Shown here: positions 10,801 to 22,895 of the stretch, piece by piece
Position numbering within the stretch: the first letter of the stretch is position 1
Layout of the letters: each line of letters begins with the position of its first letter
Origin: Epiperipatus broadwayi
Taxonomy: Eukaryota > Onychophora > Udeonychophora > Euonychophora > Peripatidae
Direction of reading: 5' to 3'
DNA length: 64,000 bases
Assembly: GCA_028023455.1 (NCBI GenBank)
Contig: JAQFVV010000031.1
Coordinates: 5,190,237-5,254,236, forward strand
Translations under genes and position numbers: made by a program
The notes under the pieces: model-generated
What the model saw: only the letters and a program-made list of their open reading frames with translations
Told to the model about the DNA's origin: nothing
The model's database searches: none

Positions 10801-13800
10801 TATTTGTATTAAACATACTACCAGTATTAAAATAATCGATAAATTATATTTTGAATTAAGATAGTACAGTAGTCAGCATATTATAAATCTAAAAGAAAAA
10901 AAAAAAAGAAATTCTAGTTTTTCTCTTTTTTAATCAGACCAAATTAAAATATCCACTATCTATATTAAATTGTAATGTATCTTCAAGAAACTTATTCAAA
11001 GTCTATTTTTGCTCTCCAGGATATAGTATAGTTGTAGGTTGGCGATTTCTGAAACTCAATATCCTACAATTAAAACTCTCACTCAGTTACTTTCCAAACA
11101 TTAAATACTGATAAACTCCTGAACATTAAACCATTTGAAAGTTTAATAAATGTAATCATGGAAATAAAGAAAACGTTTGGGTATAAACCATGTTTTCAAG
11201 TAAAAAAGCTAGTTCAAATATAATAGCTAGTACTTTCTTTAATATTCTTTAGGGCTACATATGAATGAATGAGTAAAAGTATTAACCCTACATATTTTAA
11301 AGTGTTATTGGGTCTAGATCATGGGTTTGACAATAAACGTAACAGTGTGATTTATGTATTTATGAATCAACTGCCATATAAACAGTTTGTATAGCTTCAA
11401 ATGATTTAGTAATAGTTTTTTTTTTGTAATTTAAAACACGTTTTTCAGTTAGTACCTCAGTTCCATTGTAGGTTAAATTGTAATATACTCTACCATATTT
11501 TATAATTCATGATTCAGAAATGTCCCACCTTAAAATTTTGCTGATAAATAACTAAACTGTTACTATATAACACATCTTTGATTCAGACATGTCAGTACAC
11601 AGAATGGAGAGTGAATCAGACAATACTATCTCTTTTTACCGGTACACAACAAATTTCAAATAATATCACAAATATGATTTGATTAAATAAGTAATGCATT
11701 AATCTCACTTTTGTTCGTGACAATTCTCATGCATTTCACGGCAACAAAAAAAAATAACGTATCTGATCTTTTTGGATATCTCAAATTAAACAGAGACTTT
11801 ACTATTAATTATCTATAAGGTAAATCTGTATTTCTGCCAGGAATTATCACCAGCACATGCTATTTGCATTAGAGATGCTATTCTAAAAGAAAGTTTTACA
11901 GTTATTGCACAGATTAATATGCGTATTACAAATACATTCTTACATATATATTTTTTTTCTAAAAGACATCAATATGTGGCAAATTATAGTTCTCCAATAT
12001 AGTTTATTTTCATCCAAATCTTTGCAATTAAATATTGCCTTTCATTAGAATATCACTGACATAACATTTATAATATAAATGAGGCTTTTCCTCGTAAAAA
12101 AATAAACTTATGTTCACTGCAAAACATCATTACAGGATGTTTTATACTGTCGATTCAGTTTATCTTATCCAATCCAATAAATAAATGATTTTAGATGTAG
12201 TAAATTTTATAGTATTACACCCACAAACTGTAAAAAAAATATCATATTGATTGTTTTTTTTTATCTTGCCATTATCCTTTTAAAATTGTATGAAATATAC
12301 TGAAGTAAATATTTTACAATGCTTTTTTATATTTGTTTCGATATGGCGTCACTATCTGACTTTCATACAATAATACATCGGTAAAATAATAGCCGTTTAT
12401 ACAGATGTTCTAATTGCACTGCAATGAATGAAATACCTTATCTTTTTTTTTTTTTTTAATTAATTTTAAAAAGATTTTTCTTTAAAATTTTTTTGATTTT
12501 TATTTGTCAATACTCATTGGATCCTGCTTCTTTTGATTAAATTTTAGATCTTGATTAGTAATCAATGATTCAAGTATAATCTGAAAGTTTGTTGTTAAAC
12601 TTTGGAAAATTCTCAATAATTATTGCTTAAAAGAGTATGAATAATTTGCAGCTTCAATGTCTCTGTTTAGGTCAAAAACATCAATTGTACTCATTTTTGT
12701 CTTTAAATCATTATTTTTAGCTCAGGAGTCACTTCATTGTAATTCTGTGTTGATTTGAATTTTTTTTTTTTGTGGCCCCCAATCCACCGGAAGAGGGGTA
12801 ATAACTTCTGTTCTGATCATCGGAGAAACCTGATTTTTATGCAGGGAGATAGCTTAGACTATTTTCTATAATGTTCAATTCTAAAACTGAGATCGAATTA
12901 ACATTTAAAACTTGTTTAACACTGCTAAAATCTAATACAAAGATAAAATTCCTAAAACCATCATTGTTAAGATATTATATTCCAAGTTTTCTATGAGATT
13001 TAATGTCCAAATGAATTTCCTGTTTATTCTATCAATAAAATTAGGATTTCTAGTGTCTATTGTTTTTAGAATTATTTGGTTTCATTTAAAATTATTTTTA
13101 AAAGGTTTATAATATTCTAATGATTCCAAGAATTACTTAAGCTAGCATTTGTCTATTTCTAATGACATCCATTTGCATAAAACGGAATGATTGATAATTT
13201 CAATTATCATTGAATGAAAACTCTCAAAACTTCTTCTAAAGATGAAAAAACAATAAAACAGATATTCATTTACATTTTGGTAATCTTTTCTTCTATGAAT
13301 CCAACAATGGACTATGACTTATCCTTTGCTATCTTTCTACGTGTAAAAGGAGCAATATATTAAAACGGGCTTACATTCTGAAGGTGAAAACGAGTCATTT
13401 AAATGTTGTTGAATATTTCTTTCATCACTGCTTGGTAAAACGTGTATGTTTTTGCACCAGCATACTGTAAACCCAGAATTTAAAGAAAAAGAAATTGATT
13501 TGTGTTTTTAATCAGGTCAAATTAATAATTACCATGATATCTGTATCATCTCTTGATCCACAATTTATTAAGCCACTGAAAAAATTTAAAAGTCCCTGGG
13601 ATTAGATCAGGTAATTCTTTCTCAACATTTGCTTCAGATCATTCCTTTGTATTGATAACACTACTTCATATTCTGTCTTATAGGCGCATTGCAATGCTAT
13701 TTAATAGTACAAATAAACAATAATTTACTTAGCTTTATAGATTTCGCAATGTAATAGAAAAAAAAAATACCCATTCTAGAAATATATACCATAATCAATC

Positions 13801-14343
13801 ACGAATTGTCAGTTACATTCCTGCAAAAATGATTTGGCTGATTGAATTTCAGATTTTTATTTTAGCAGATAAAATGGAAGTAAATATAATTGTTGGGTTC
13901 CTAGCACCATTACTTCCATCTTTATTTCCCAAGACTCATTGATAAACGCAAATCTAAGAAATTTGTCTGGAGATGGAGTAGAGATAAAATTTAAATATTT
14001 TTGATTGCTTATTACACAAAGATTACAGTATCAGGCATTATAATAAGGTGCTTTCAGTTTTCCAATTATAATAACTGTAGATTTTTTCTTCTCTAATTTT
14101 ATAAATTGAGACAATATTAACATTTCAAGAGTCTATAGAACAAGTTTATGAGACCACAAATAAGATTCCAATAAATAAATAATTAAGATAGTTTTAAACT
14201 TAATACATCACTACTTTATTTTACATTTTTTTTAGATTTTCCAACAAAACTTACAACTTTTTTTCAAAGTCTATAAAACATTGTTTTATTTTCAAAGATG
14301 ATAGTCTCTGTCCAAAACTTAATCAATCAGTGGAATATATATA
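7803..14343. other. AT-rich intergenic DNA, no gene seen
   Basis: No frame longer than about 66 codons, no recognised domain, no RNA gene. Only short homopolymer runs and low-complexity stretches. Confidence 0.6.
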
Positions 14344-14841
14344 TATGAAAAACAAAACAAGTTTTATATACGTGCTATCGCTTGTATTAATGATCAATAG
14401 ATGGAGCTTTACCAAGACCTCCAAACAAGCGTATTTGTTTACATAAACGTCAGAGTCAATATTCACTGTCTCTTTCATTTTGCTCCCCCCTCAGATCAGC
14501 TGATTTGCTCTCATCAGTGAAGGGGTAGGAGTTAGAAACTAGACCTAAATATTAACTCCAAGCGTTTATGCAAAACGTTTCTATCAGTTTGCAAGCATGA
14601 ATTTTTTAGACACCTAAATATCTTCAAACTCAGCCTATCAAATTAGATAGCTATGTGGGTCTGATATCAGTTCAGTTTCTCCACATAATCAAAGCTTCTG
14701 TAATCTATATCATTGCAAGAAAACTTTAAAGGTACATTTATGAAAAACAAAACAAGTTTTATATACGTTAAAACCTGCTATCGCTTGTATTAATGAACTT
14801 TACCAAGACCTCCAAACAAGCATTCAATATTATTGTTTACA
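14344..14841 (+). repeat. Direct duplication of a ~100-bp unit
   Basis: The unit at 14344-14441 (starting TATGAAAAACAAAACAAG) recurs at 14739-14841 with small indels. Between them, at about 14507-14550, is a segment reading CATCAGTGAAGG...GAAACTAGAC. It resembles motifs at 34215-34255, 51285-51335 and 51690-51735. Confidence 0.8.
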
Positions 14842-15694
14842 ATTTTATCAACATAATTTTTGATGTATTCATCTATTTATTATTCTTAAATATTTTTATC
14901 AATTGCTAAATGTCTTCTTTTAGGTTGCTATAGTGATTATGCTGCATCATTTTTAATTTATTATTTAGTCAGAGATAAAGTCAAGCCTTTTTTTCTTAAT
15001 TAAATTTTTAATATTACATTTGTTATCAGACAACCAATCAAAATATTTCTTATTTTATCCATTGTTAAACAATCAATCATAAACTTTTTTTATTTTTGTC
15101 TGTTGACAATCAGTAATGATACTCCTGACCCTTTTTCAGACAGCAATTAGAACCTTCTTTACTATGCACAACAGAGTTTTTAAATGTTCATATTACCATA
15201 ATATGATAAGATTTAAAGTCAAAATTGCACACAATTTCACTATATACTAAAACATAATACATTTAACCCTAATCATAATTATGTTTACAGAATATGAATA
15301 TTTTCAAACAATATGTTATTTTTAATATCAGCTATTATTTCAAACTTAAACGATATTAACTTATTTATTTCTCTCTTTTTTCTATAAAGTAATCCATAAA
15401 CTGGGAATATATTTATATAAGATTCTTTATTGTTATTTTCTATTTAAAAGATTATTCAGGATAGTCAATAGTGATACGATTAAAATTCATAGAACCTATA
15501 CTAGTAGATGAAATTTAACTGGACCAAGGTTTATTGTTTTAGAAACATTGTCTCAAAAATTCTAGCATATTTACAAAGTATGACAATAAAAGATAGCAAT
15601 ATGTCCTAATAGTGAATTCAATATCATACAGTCTTTTTTCATGCATTAAGTTGCTTATCATATATACTTCATAATTATTTGTATTTTCAATTAG

Positions 15695-15725
<31 letters not shown>

Positions 15726-16082
15726 CAAATCGATATCTGTATTTCTTCAAAATAATATACGTGAATTTATAAATAAATATTAGAAAATACAGTACTTAAA
15801 AGTTTATAAAAATATATCTATAACCGTCACTTAGAAGCGCTTTCAACTATCGTTGTAGTTTTTGTCAACGAATAATTTTAAAATGTCAGCTTTCCCACAA
15901 TTCCATGATGTTAACATTCCCATAATTCCTTGATCTTAACGTTTGCTGTTTGCCTATTAATTAAATCTTGCTTGTATATATATATTAACATAGCTTCCTT
16001 AATTTTTCTTTTATTATTTCTTTCAGTTTACAATATTTTTACATTACTATAATTAAAATCAAAACCATATATATATATATAT
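14842..16082. other. AT-rich intergenic DNA with small (TA)n tracts
   Basis: Contains (TA)n at about 15694-15722 and shorter runs at 15975-15985 and 16069-16082. No gene signal. Confidence 0.6.
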
Positions 16083-17300
16083 TGTAACCATCATCATTAC
16101 TCAAGCCTAATACCTTGATGTCAGAGAACTACTATAATCAGACCCCACCTTACTATAACCTAATAGACTGAAGGGATGTATGGATGCCTACCACATTGAC
16201 GCCAAGAACTGTAATAGAATTCTTTGTAACCAATGGCTTTAATCATTGGGCAGCCAAGAACTGTACCCATCAATCTTCTAACTGAATGCTCCAATCATTT
16301 TGGTGCCAAGAACTATAACTGAAAGCATATCATGCCATCTATATTATGCACCAAAGACTATAACTGAAATCTGGAGCAAATCACAACAAACAAAATTAAT
16401 GATATAACATAAAATTATTATGATCTAATCTGGTCGCAGCCAGGGTATACCACGAAGACCTATCATAGTAGTATGTGAAAATACATTTGACAAATTATAA
16501 GTATGTAATTTTATTATCCTTCAAACCTTAATTTGCGATTTTTCATTACATGAGGCCTTATGGCGACCATGGACAAGATGGTATAATTTGTGGAACTACT
16601 AAAGATTATGAATTTTAAAATTACATATATGATTTTTGATACAAATTCTAGTCTAGGTAAGAGCTTTGCAATAATAAATAAACATGGAATACTTGGGTTC
16701 TTTTGTATAATTTAATAAATATCAATGAGACTCTTGTTATACTGATGAATGACAATTAAAACATTAAGTAAATACATTCAATCATGTCATTTTCTTGGTA
16801 AATCTGTTTACAAGTTTAATGATCAATTTTATATCATGTACTAGAATCAACTACACAAAGCTAAAATGATGGAAAAGGTAAATGGGATTTTATTGTACCT
16901 TACACATCATAAACTACCAAGGACAAAAAGCAGTCAAATGTTTTTCTCAAAATATTACTAAATTCTTATATAATACTGACAACAGTATGTACTTCAATGT
17001 ATGCTCTATTCAAGATATAGGATTTCTGATTTTATGAATGACAAATAGCAACGGCACAGTAAGTTTAATTATAAATCAATATTTATTTACAATTTTATGA
17101 CTAACAAGTAATTGATGTTTAATGTAATAACTAAATAAATAAATAAATAAATAAATTATCATTCCATTGGCTTCCTTCAATAATATATCATACGCACAGT
17201 TTTATAAAGCCTAATCACACATTATATTACAATTTGATATAATTGATGTCTTGAGGAAATTATACTAAAATTCAACATCAAATCATGAACTATCCAATGT
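16083..17300. mobile_element. LTR-like region related to the 32-38 kb element
   Basis: A degenerate ~50-bp repeat is marked by GCCAAGAACTRTA at 16201, 16253 and 16305 and a variant near 16349. A similar CCAGAAAACATA-marked repeat is found at 32520-32910. Further right, TCAATGAGACTCTTGTTATA (near 16722) parallels TTACTGAGACTCTTTTACC at 33024. The AAATGATGG...ATTTTATTGTACC...CATCAT stretch near 16863 parallels the stretch near 25806 and 33480. I infer a diverged relative of the long LTR, possibly a solo LTR. Its right limit is uncertain. Confidence 0.4.
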
Positions 17301-18897
17301 GTCAGTTCCAGAACCAATAAACCTATACCGTAGACCTATAATAATGTAATAAATAATATTATATTTGTAGGATTTAGCTATAATGCTAATGCTAAATCAA
17401 AATGAAAATTTAAACTTCAATTCAGATAAAATATTAATTAACAAACAGTTAATTATTATGAGGCAACTTAGATATGATGTCCTACTACACTTTATGACTC
17501 AACTTATAAGTTATACTTATAAATGGAAGAAAATGATTTTAGCACAATAATACAAATACTTTGCCCAAACTTACATTTATGAAGTAAAATGATATTCCTG
17601 TGGATGCATTCATCTACACATAGGAATCATACAACACTGAGTGCCCTGTGGGTTTATATACCACCATAAAGCAACATATAATTACACAATTCCACGGATT
17701 CACCACCAGCGCAGGAAAAAGTGTAAAAAATAAAGAAAGTGGCAAATAATTAATCTGCTGATTAACCACCAGCACAGTTTAATGCCATTTAACATGGTAA
17801 AGCAATATTAATATTTACTTCATATTTAAAGTGCAAAAACCATTCTCCTCAGTTATTTTGACAATTCAGAAAAACACTAGCATTTCAGTAGATGTGGGTT
17901 CATACATAATGAAAAGTGTTTTAATAATAAGGACAACTAATATACCGAATTATCTTGCTTAAAAGATAAACATAATAACAATGTAATATAGGTGACATGA
18001 GTATAAGAATAGAACTCTGGAAAGACTCATAAGACATTTCATGAGAGATTGACACATATAAATTCATTAGTAATTCTCAAGCTTTTTCGCAAGCGCTATC
18101 CCTTGAATATATATTTTATTCAATCCCATTAATTTAATTTAAACCTAGTAAAATATATCTCATGAACTTCACATATAAGTTTCATATAACGATAAAATTA
18201 AAATTCATTCATTCTTACTCACATAAATAAATTAAATTATACAGCATTTTATAATAATAAATATGATCCGTGAAATCAATGTAAAATGTCTTGAACAATA
18301 AATACACAAAGTAATAATTCTAAATTATAGCCGAATTCCATAGATGTAATTATATCCATTTGTTTTAGTTATTATGAGCACTTTAAATTAATGATTTTAC
18401 GTGGCTCGATGAATATAAAACAATTCCAAAAACATGACATGCAGAGTTTAAATGAAAATGTTCTTCATAAGTTATTAAATTCTACATTTGTATATAAAAC
18501 TGTTCCAAGTTTATAACATCCAGGCTAATATTTATTTATCCACATTTAAGTTTAGGAATAATAACCAGAGCAAATAATTTAATAATTCCAAATTGCCAAT
18601 AAAAATCAGAAAGTAGTTTTAGTTAATTATTTGAAGACTGTTTCTATTATTCAATTAGTAAATAAATTAAATAGAAAATACATTATTAGCAGTATATATT
18701 TAAATAAATTAATCAATGCTATATTATTTTAAATTATAAACAGAAATATTAAATCATGTTAATCACTTTAACACTTAACTTTGATTTTAAACCTCTTCTT
18801 TTTTAAAAAGAAAGTTTTCATATCTAAAAAACTTCTGTAATTAAAACATTTATTTAGTGTTGCCAAATTGTAGAATAATAAAATATTCCAAACATAC
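17301..18897. other. AT-rich DNA, no gene seen
   Basis: No long frame. It contains two CCACCAGC...CAG-type short repeats near 17700 and 17766. It may be the remainder of the LTR-like region to its left. Confidence 0.4.
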
Positions 18898-18944
18898 CGA
18901 ACTTCTGCAATTAATTCTGCTTTTAACTTTGAGAGTTCCGACAT
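18898..18944 (-). CDS. Possible first coding exon (weak)
   Basis: On the minus strand an ATG (18944-18942) opens MSELSKLKAELIAEVR, a charged, helix-forming N-terminus. It stops exactly at CG followed by GTATGT, a good splice donor (18897-18892). The composition is unlike the AT-rich filler around it, which is the only reason to list it. A longer frame (18768-19028) overlaps it but reads into the presumed intron. No downstream exon was found in 18.8-16 kb, and I do not recognise the peptide. It could be chance. Confidence 0.3.
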
Positions 18945-19619
18945 ATTTTTAAATATAAATATTGAAAAATTATTAGCGATTTTGATCCACTTGGCTAGCT
19001 GACCTGAACGGATTTTTAAATTTAGCACTTCATTCTATTATTAAATACCACCATTTTATGTTTACATTTGTAGAAAACTTTTTAGTAAATCCGTTTACTT
19101 ATTAACTATTTTTAAAAAATAAGCTTATCATATTTTGCATACATTTTATTCTTACACCATTTTTTTTTTCTTTTTTTTTCATCAGACAAGAATGCTATCA
19201 TAATCGCGCTCTTTTTTATTTTACACTGAAACACATACGTGGTTACTATATTTTTATCTAAAAATTAAAAATTAGTTAAACAAATGGTTGTTTAATTCAA
19301 TGAAAATAATTTCTAATACTATTTTAAATAAATAAGAATTATTATTATTTTCAATCACATTTTACTAAACTTAATGTGTACTAATAATTTATTAAAAGTT
19401 AAACATATTTTGATACAAATCAGTGGATGGAAAGAAGCAATTTAAATACATTAAAATAACACAGACAATAAGTAAGGCAAAATATTACTTATTCTCTTTA
19501 ATAAATTATATTGAATGCAATAAAATAATCTGTTCAAAAATGCAAACCAAGCCAACAAATCACCAAGAAGAAGACAGATAATTTTTTATACCAGTTATAT
19601 CAATGTTTATATTTTATAC
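18945..19619. other. AT-rich DNA, no gene seen
   Basis: Nothing coding or structured was found apart from poly-T runs near 19162-19180. Confidence 0.5.
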
Positions 19620-19739
19620 TAAAATATAAGATTACAATATATATATATGACTTATTATGGTCATAAAAGAGAGAAGCTGATAAATTATCATTCTTTTTAT
19701 AATTTCATTTTGTATTTTCAACCCTTTTTCATATTAACA

Positions 19740-20560
19740 AGTGCTCTTTTTTTTTAATGTGCACCTTGATTCACCTATATATCCACTGCCATACCTACAT
19801 GTCCATTTGTAAATGATACAATTTTTATTTGTCAATAAAGTTTTATCTTTTGAATTATTTATTAATTTATTAATGTAGATGGTGCATAAAATGCAATATC
19901 ACATATACCTTTATAAATTTTATTAATGAAACTTGCCTGTTGATTTGAAATATATGGTATTGATGTCCAATTTTTTTTATCAGAAGAATTAAAATTATTA
20001 TTATTTTTATATTTAGAATTAAAATTTTTAATAATATAATAAACATAATCATAATTATATCCAACGTCTAACAATTCATTATAATGAATTTCAATATTTT
20101 TGTTTTTATCCTATGTATATTTACAAAGGTTATCATTTCTAAATAAGGACATTAAGCCTGCCATTTTATGTGACATTGGTACTTTTGATTCACATGGAAT
20201 ATATCCTCTTTTTGCTATTGGTTTAATAATCATATTGTAATCCAGTTTATCTTTATTTGTAGTTATCTTGAGATCTAAAAATTGAACACTCATTGAATCT
20301 TCATATATTTTAATCCATTTTAAGCTCTTTATATCATTTAATTCATTAAACAAATCATTAATAGCATTGGACTTGCCATAAACAAAAACATCATAAACAT
20401 ATCGATTGTATAAAGTAATATCTTTTTGATAATATTATTTTTCCAAAATACTTTGTTCATATGTAGATATCACAAAATTACATATTTGGGCAACTCTTCC
20501 ACTATCCATATCATTTAAAATATGATGGAGTCTTGTTGATGCTAATATTATTGTCATACA
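19740..20560 (-). pseudogene. Penelope-like element: reverse transcriptase to GIY-YIG
   Basis: On the minus strand the RT end comes first. STYEQSILEK is followed by a stop, then NRYVYDVFVYG, which is motif C, where RYVDD is expected. The first catalytic Asp is a Tyr, so the RT is dead. Next comes FLDLKITTNKDKLD...KRGYIP, the PLE thumb pattern (20111-20353). A connector (19862-20074) carries WTSIPYISNQQASFINKI. After a frameshift comes NCIIYKWTCRYGSGYIGES (about 19840-19760), a recognisable GIY-YIG endonuclease core. RT plus GIY-YIG in this order is diagnostic of Penelope-like elements. Confidence 0.75.
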
Positions 20561-20570
20561 AATGTTGACT

Positions 20571-20753
20571 TCAAATCACTCTGATCTTTCGTATATACGA
20601 TCTTAATATGTCCATATAAATACTCAGATGACATAACATACTTTTATACTTCCTGGTATAACTTAGAATCCCAGCATAGTAGCACCATTTTTGTGCTTGA
20701 TAGTAAAACTTATGCATTGTTTGTTTATTTAGAGATGAAGGTACAGATAGCAT
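20571..20753 (-). other. Unassigned open frame upstream of the Penelope-like RT
   Basis: A 60-codon frame lies just 5' of the RT remnant on the same strand. It may be a frame-shifted RT N-terminus, but no motif supports this. Confidence 0.25.
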
Positions 20754-20829
20754 AGTTTGAGAACAAGTAATCTTTTCAGTGGGTCATTGTGATATTTGCA
20801 AAAATTGTTTTCATTCCAATTTATCTTCT

Positions 20830-20853
20830 TATATATATATATATAATTAAGTT

Positions 20854-20893
<40 letters not shown>
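20830..20893. repeat. Two (TA)n tracts
   Basis: TA runs at about 20830-20846 and 20858-20893, separated by ATTAAGTTCCA. Confidence 0.9.
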
Positions 20894-20895
<2 letters not shown>

Positions 20896-22116
20896 GGGGT
20901 GTAATTAAAACGGAAGTAACTACTTCTCATTGAGTTCTGTTAAGTCAAAAACAATAAAAGAGACAATGATACTTGACTTACAGAATTCAGTGGAAGGTAG
21001 TTATTCCATTATAATTATAAGTAAAAAATGTTATGATATTAATATTATATGTATTTTTAGTACATACCTAAATAAATTGTTTCTGATGTACTAGTAAGTT
21101 CACTGGAGCTAAATAATATATATAATAAAATGATTAAATAACATTTCGTTAAATAATATATTTTAAAAGTTAATGCTAACGATTTATATTTAATTAATTA
21201 ACTTGCATTATGTCATTACCCGACTGTCTAAAAGTGATCAAGTGAAATTAATGCCGGTTTTGATTGCATTGAATATCTTAATAACATTTTATATATGAAT
21301 AGTGACACATGCGATTTTCAACATTATTTCATAGAAATGTTATTAAAGTAGAGGCAATTTTTGCCTTAAGAAATTTCACAGTGCAAAATATCTCTAAGTA
21401 TTTATTTTTAAAAGGACTGTGACTTTCCAAAACATTTTGAATATAAAATAAAAATGAATATCTTTTTAAGTTATTACAAATTAAAATATATCATTTGAAT
21501 TGTTCTATTATATATTTCATATGACTTGAACATCACCAAATGTATTTAACTTAAGTCTTTGAGATTTTGACTTTGTGAAAACTGCTTAAAGCCAAAACTG
21601 ACTCAAGCCATAGTAGCATTTCCATGAATTAATGCTAAAAGTTCAACAATTGTTATTTTCTTGTCTTGTTTAATAAACATTAAAAAGCATCAGTGTGACT
21701 ATCATTTTTCTTTGCTAAATGTTATGTTAAAATAAAACATAATTATATTACAATATAAAAAGAGACAAAGATATTTATATATTAAACCTACATTTTCCTC
21801 AAAGATAGATGAATTTAGAAATACCATGCAAAGACAAAATAATAAATGCTAGCTTATCTAACCCATGAATCTTCACTGAAGGCAATTTTATAAGTAAAAT
21901 ACCAATTCAACTTTTCACTTTGATTTTAGATCATAATAAAAACAAGAATGTTGCTATTTCAACTGTAACAAATTAATATTTTAATAATCTTTGGAAAGTT
22001 TAATTGAACCTCACTAAACAAGCAGACAAAGTATGTTTCAAGAGCAGACTAAAAAATAGTCATCTCTAATTTTCAAATCAACTGCTATCAGTTTATCTTT
22101 AAGATGATATTTTCTG
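20894..22116. other. AT-rich DNA, no gene seen
   Basis: No coding or repeat signal beyond base composition. Confidence 0.55.
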
Positions 22117-22119
22117 CCA

Positions 22120-22156
<37 letters not shown>

Positions 22157-22170
22157 GGGGTACCGTGCCA

Positions 22171-22208
<38 letters not shown>

Positions 22209-22216
22209 GGGGTACC
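22117..22216. repeat. Duplicated (TA)n unit with fixed edges
   Basis: GCCATCTGA-(TA)n-ATGGGGTACC at about 22117-22164 is followed at once by GCCATC-(TA)n-ATGGGGTACC at 22167-22215. The non-repeat edges show that the microsatellite and its flanks were tandemly duplicated as a block. Confidence 0.9.
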
Positions 22217-22221
22217 ATGAA

Positions 22222-22519
22222 GTGTACCATAAGATGATGTAAATAAGACTAAGTAGTTGGGTGATTTGAATACTATGTGTCAAACAACCTACAAGTGATA
22301 TCCTAAATACATGATTCAATGTCCCATTTGGGTGCACCAGATATTACCAAATCAGGAATGGCATATAACAAAGGGAGCACATCTCACTACTGTCAGACCT
22401 AGGCATTCGAGTAAGATGCTAAAGATGTCACAATGAAATGCTTAGTTCCAAATCACATCTACTTTTAGTATGCTAACTTATATATTTACTTAAAATATTT
22501 TAATGTAATTTAAACTAAT
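22222..22519 (+). repeat. Dispersed ~300-bp repeat, copy 1
   Basis: This is highly similar, in the same orientation, to 41248-41546. Shared landmarks: CCATAAGRTGATGTAAATAAG at the start, GTCCCATTTGGGTG in the middle, CTGTCAGACCTAGGCATTCG, and AATGTAATTTARACTAA at the end. Both copies lie just right of a (TA)n array. No coding frame is shared. A SINE or MITE internal sequence is possible. Confidence 0.9.
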
Positions 22520-22646
22520 ACATATTCATTACATTTCCCTTTTTGAGCCCCATTACTCCACAGAATTCAAACCCAGGGGGTTCTTTCAGTCAGCTCTATT
22601 CAGGGATGAACCTTCTTAGTTATTGCCCAAATATGCCTATGTATAA

Positions 22647-22750
<104 letters not shown>

Positions 22751-22784
22751 ATGATGATTCAATCATATGATGATGACCATTATC

Positions 22785-22895
22785 AAACCTTTAATGGTGT
22801 AAATTCATGTTGATATTGATGATGAAACTTTTAATGGGGTAAATTCATATTGATAGTAATGATGGAATTTTTAATGATATAAATGCATAATGACA
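22785..22895. repeat. Degenerate ~45-bp minisatellite, about 2.5 units
   Basis: Units share CTTTTAATGGNGTAAATTCA and TTGATANTNATGATG. Confidence 0.7.
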
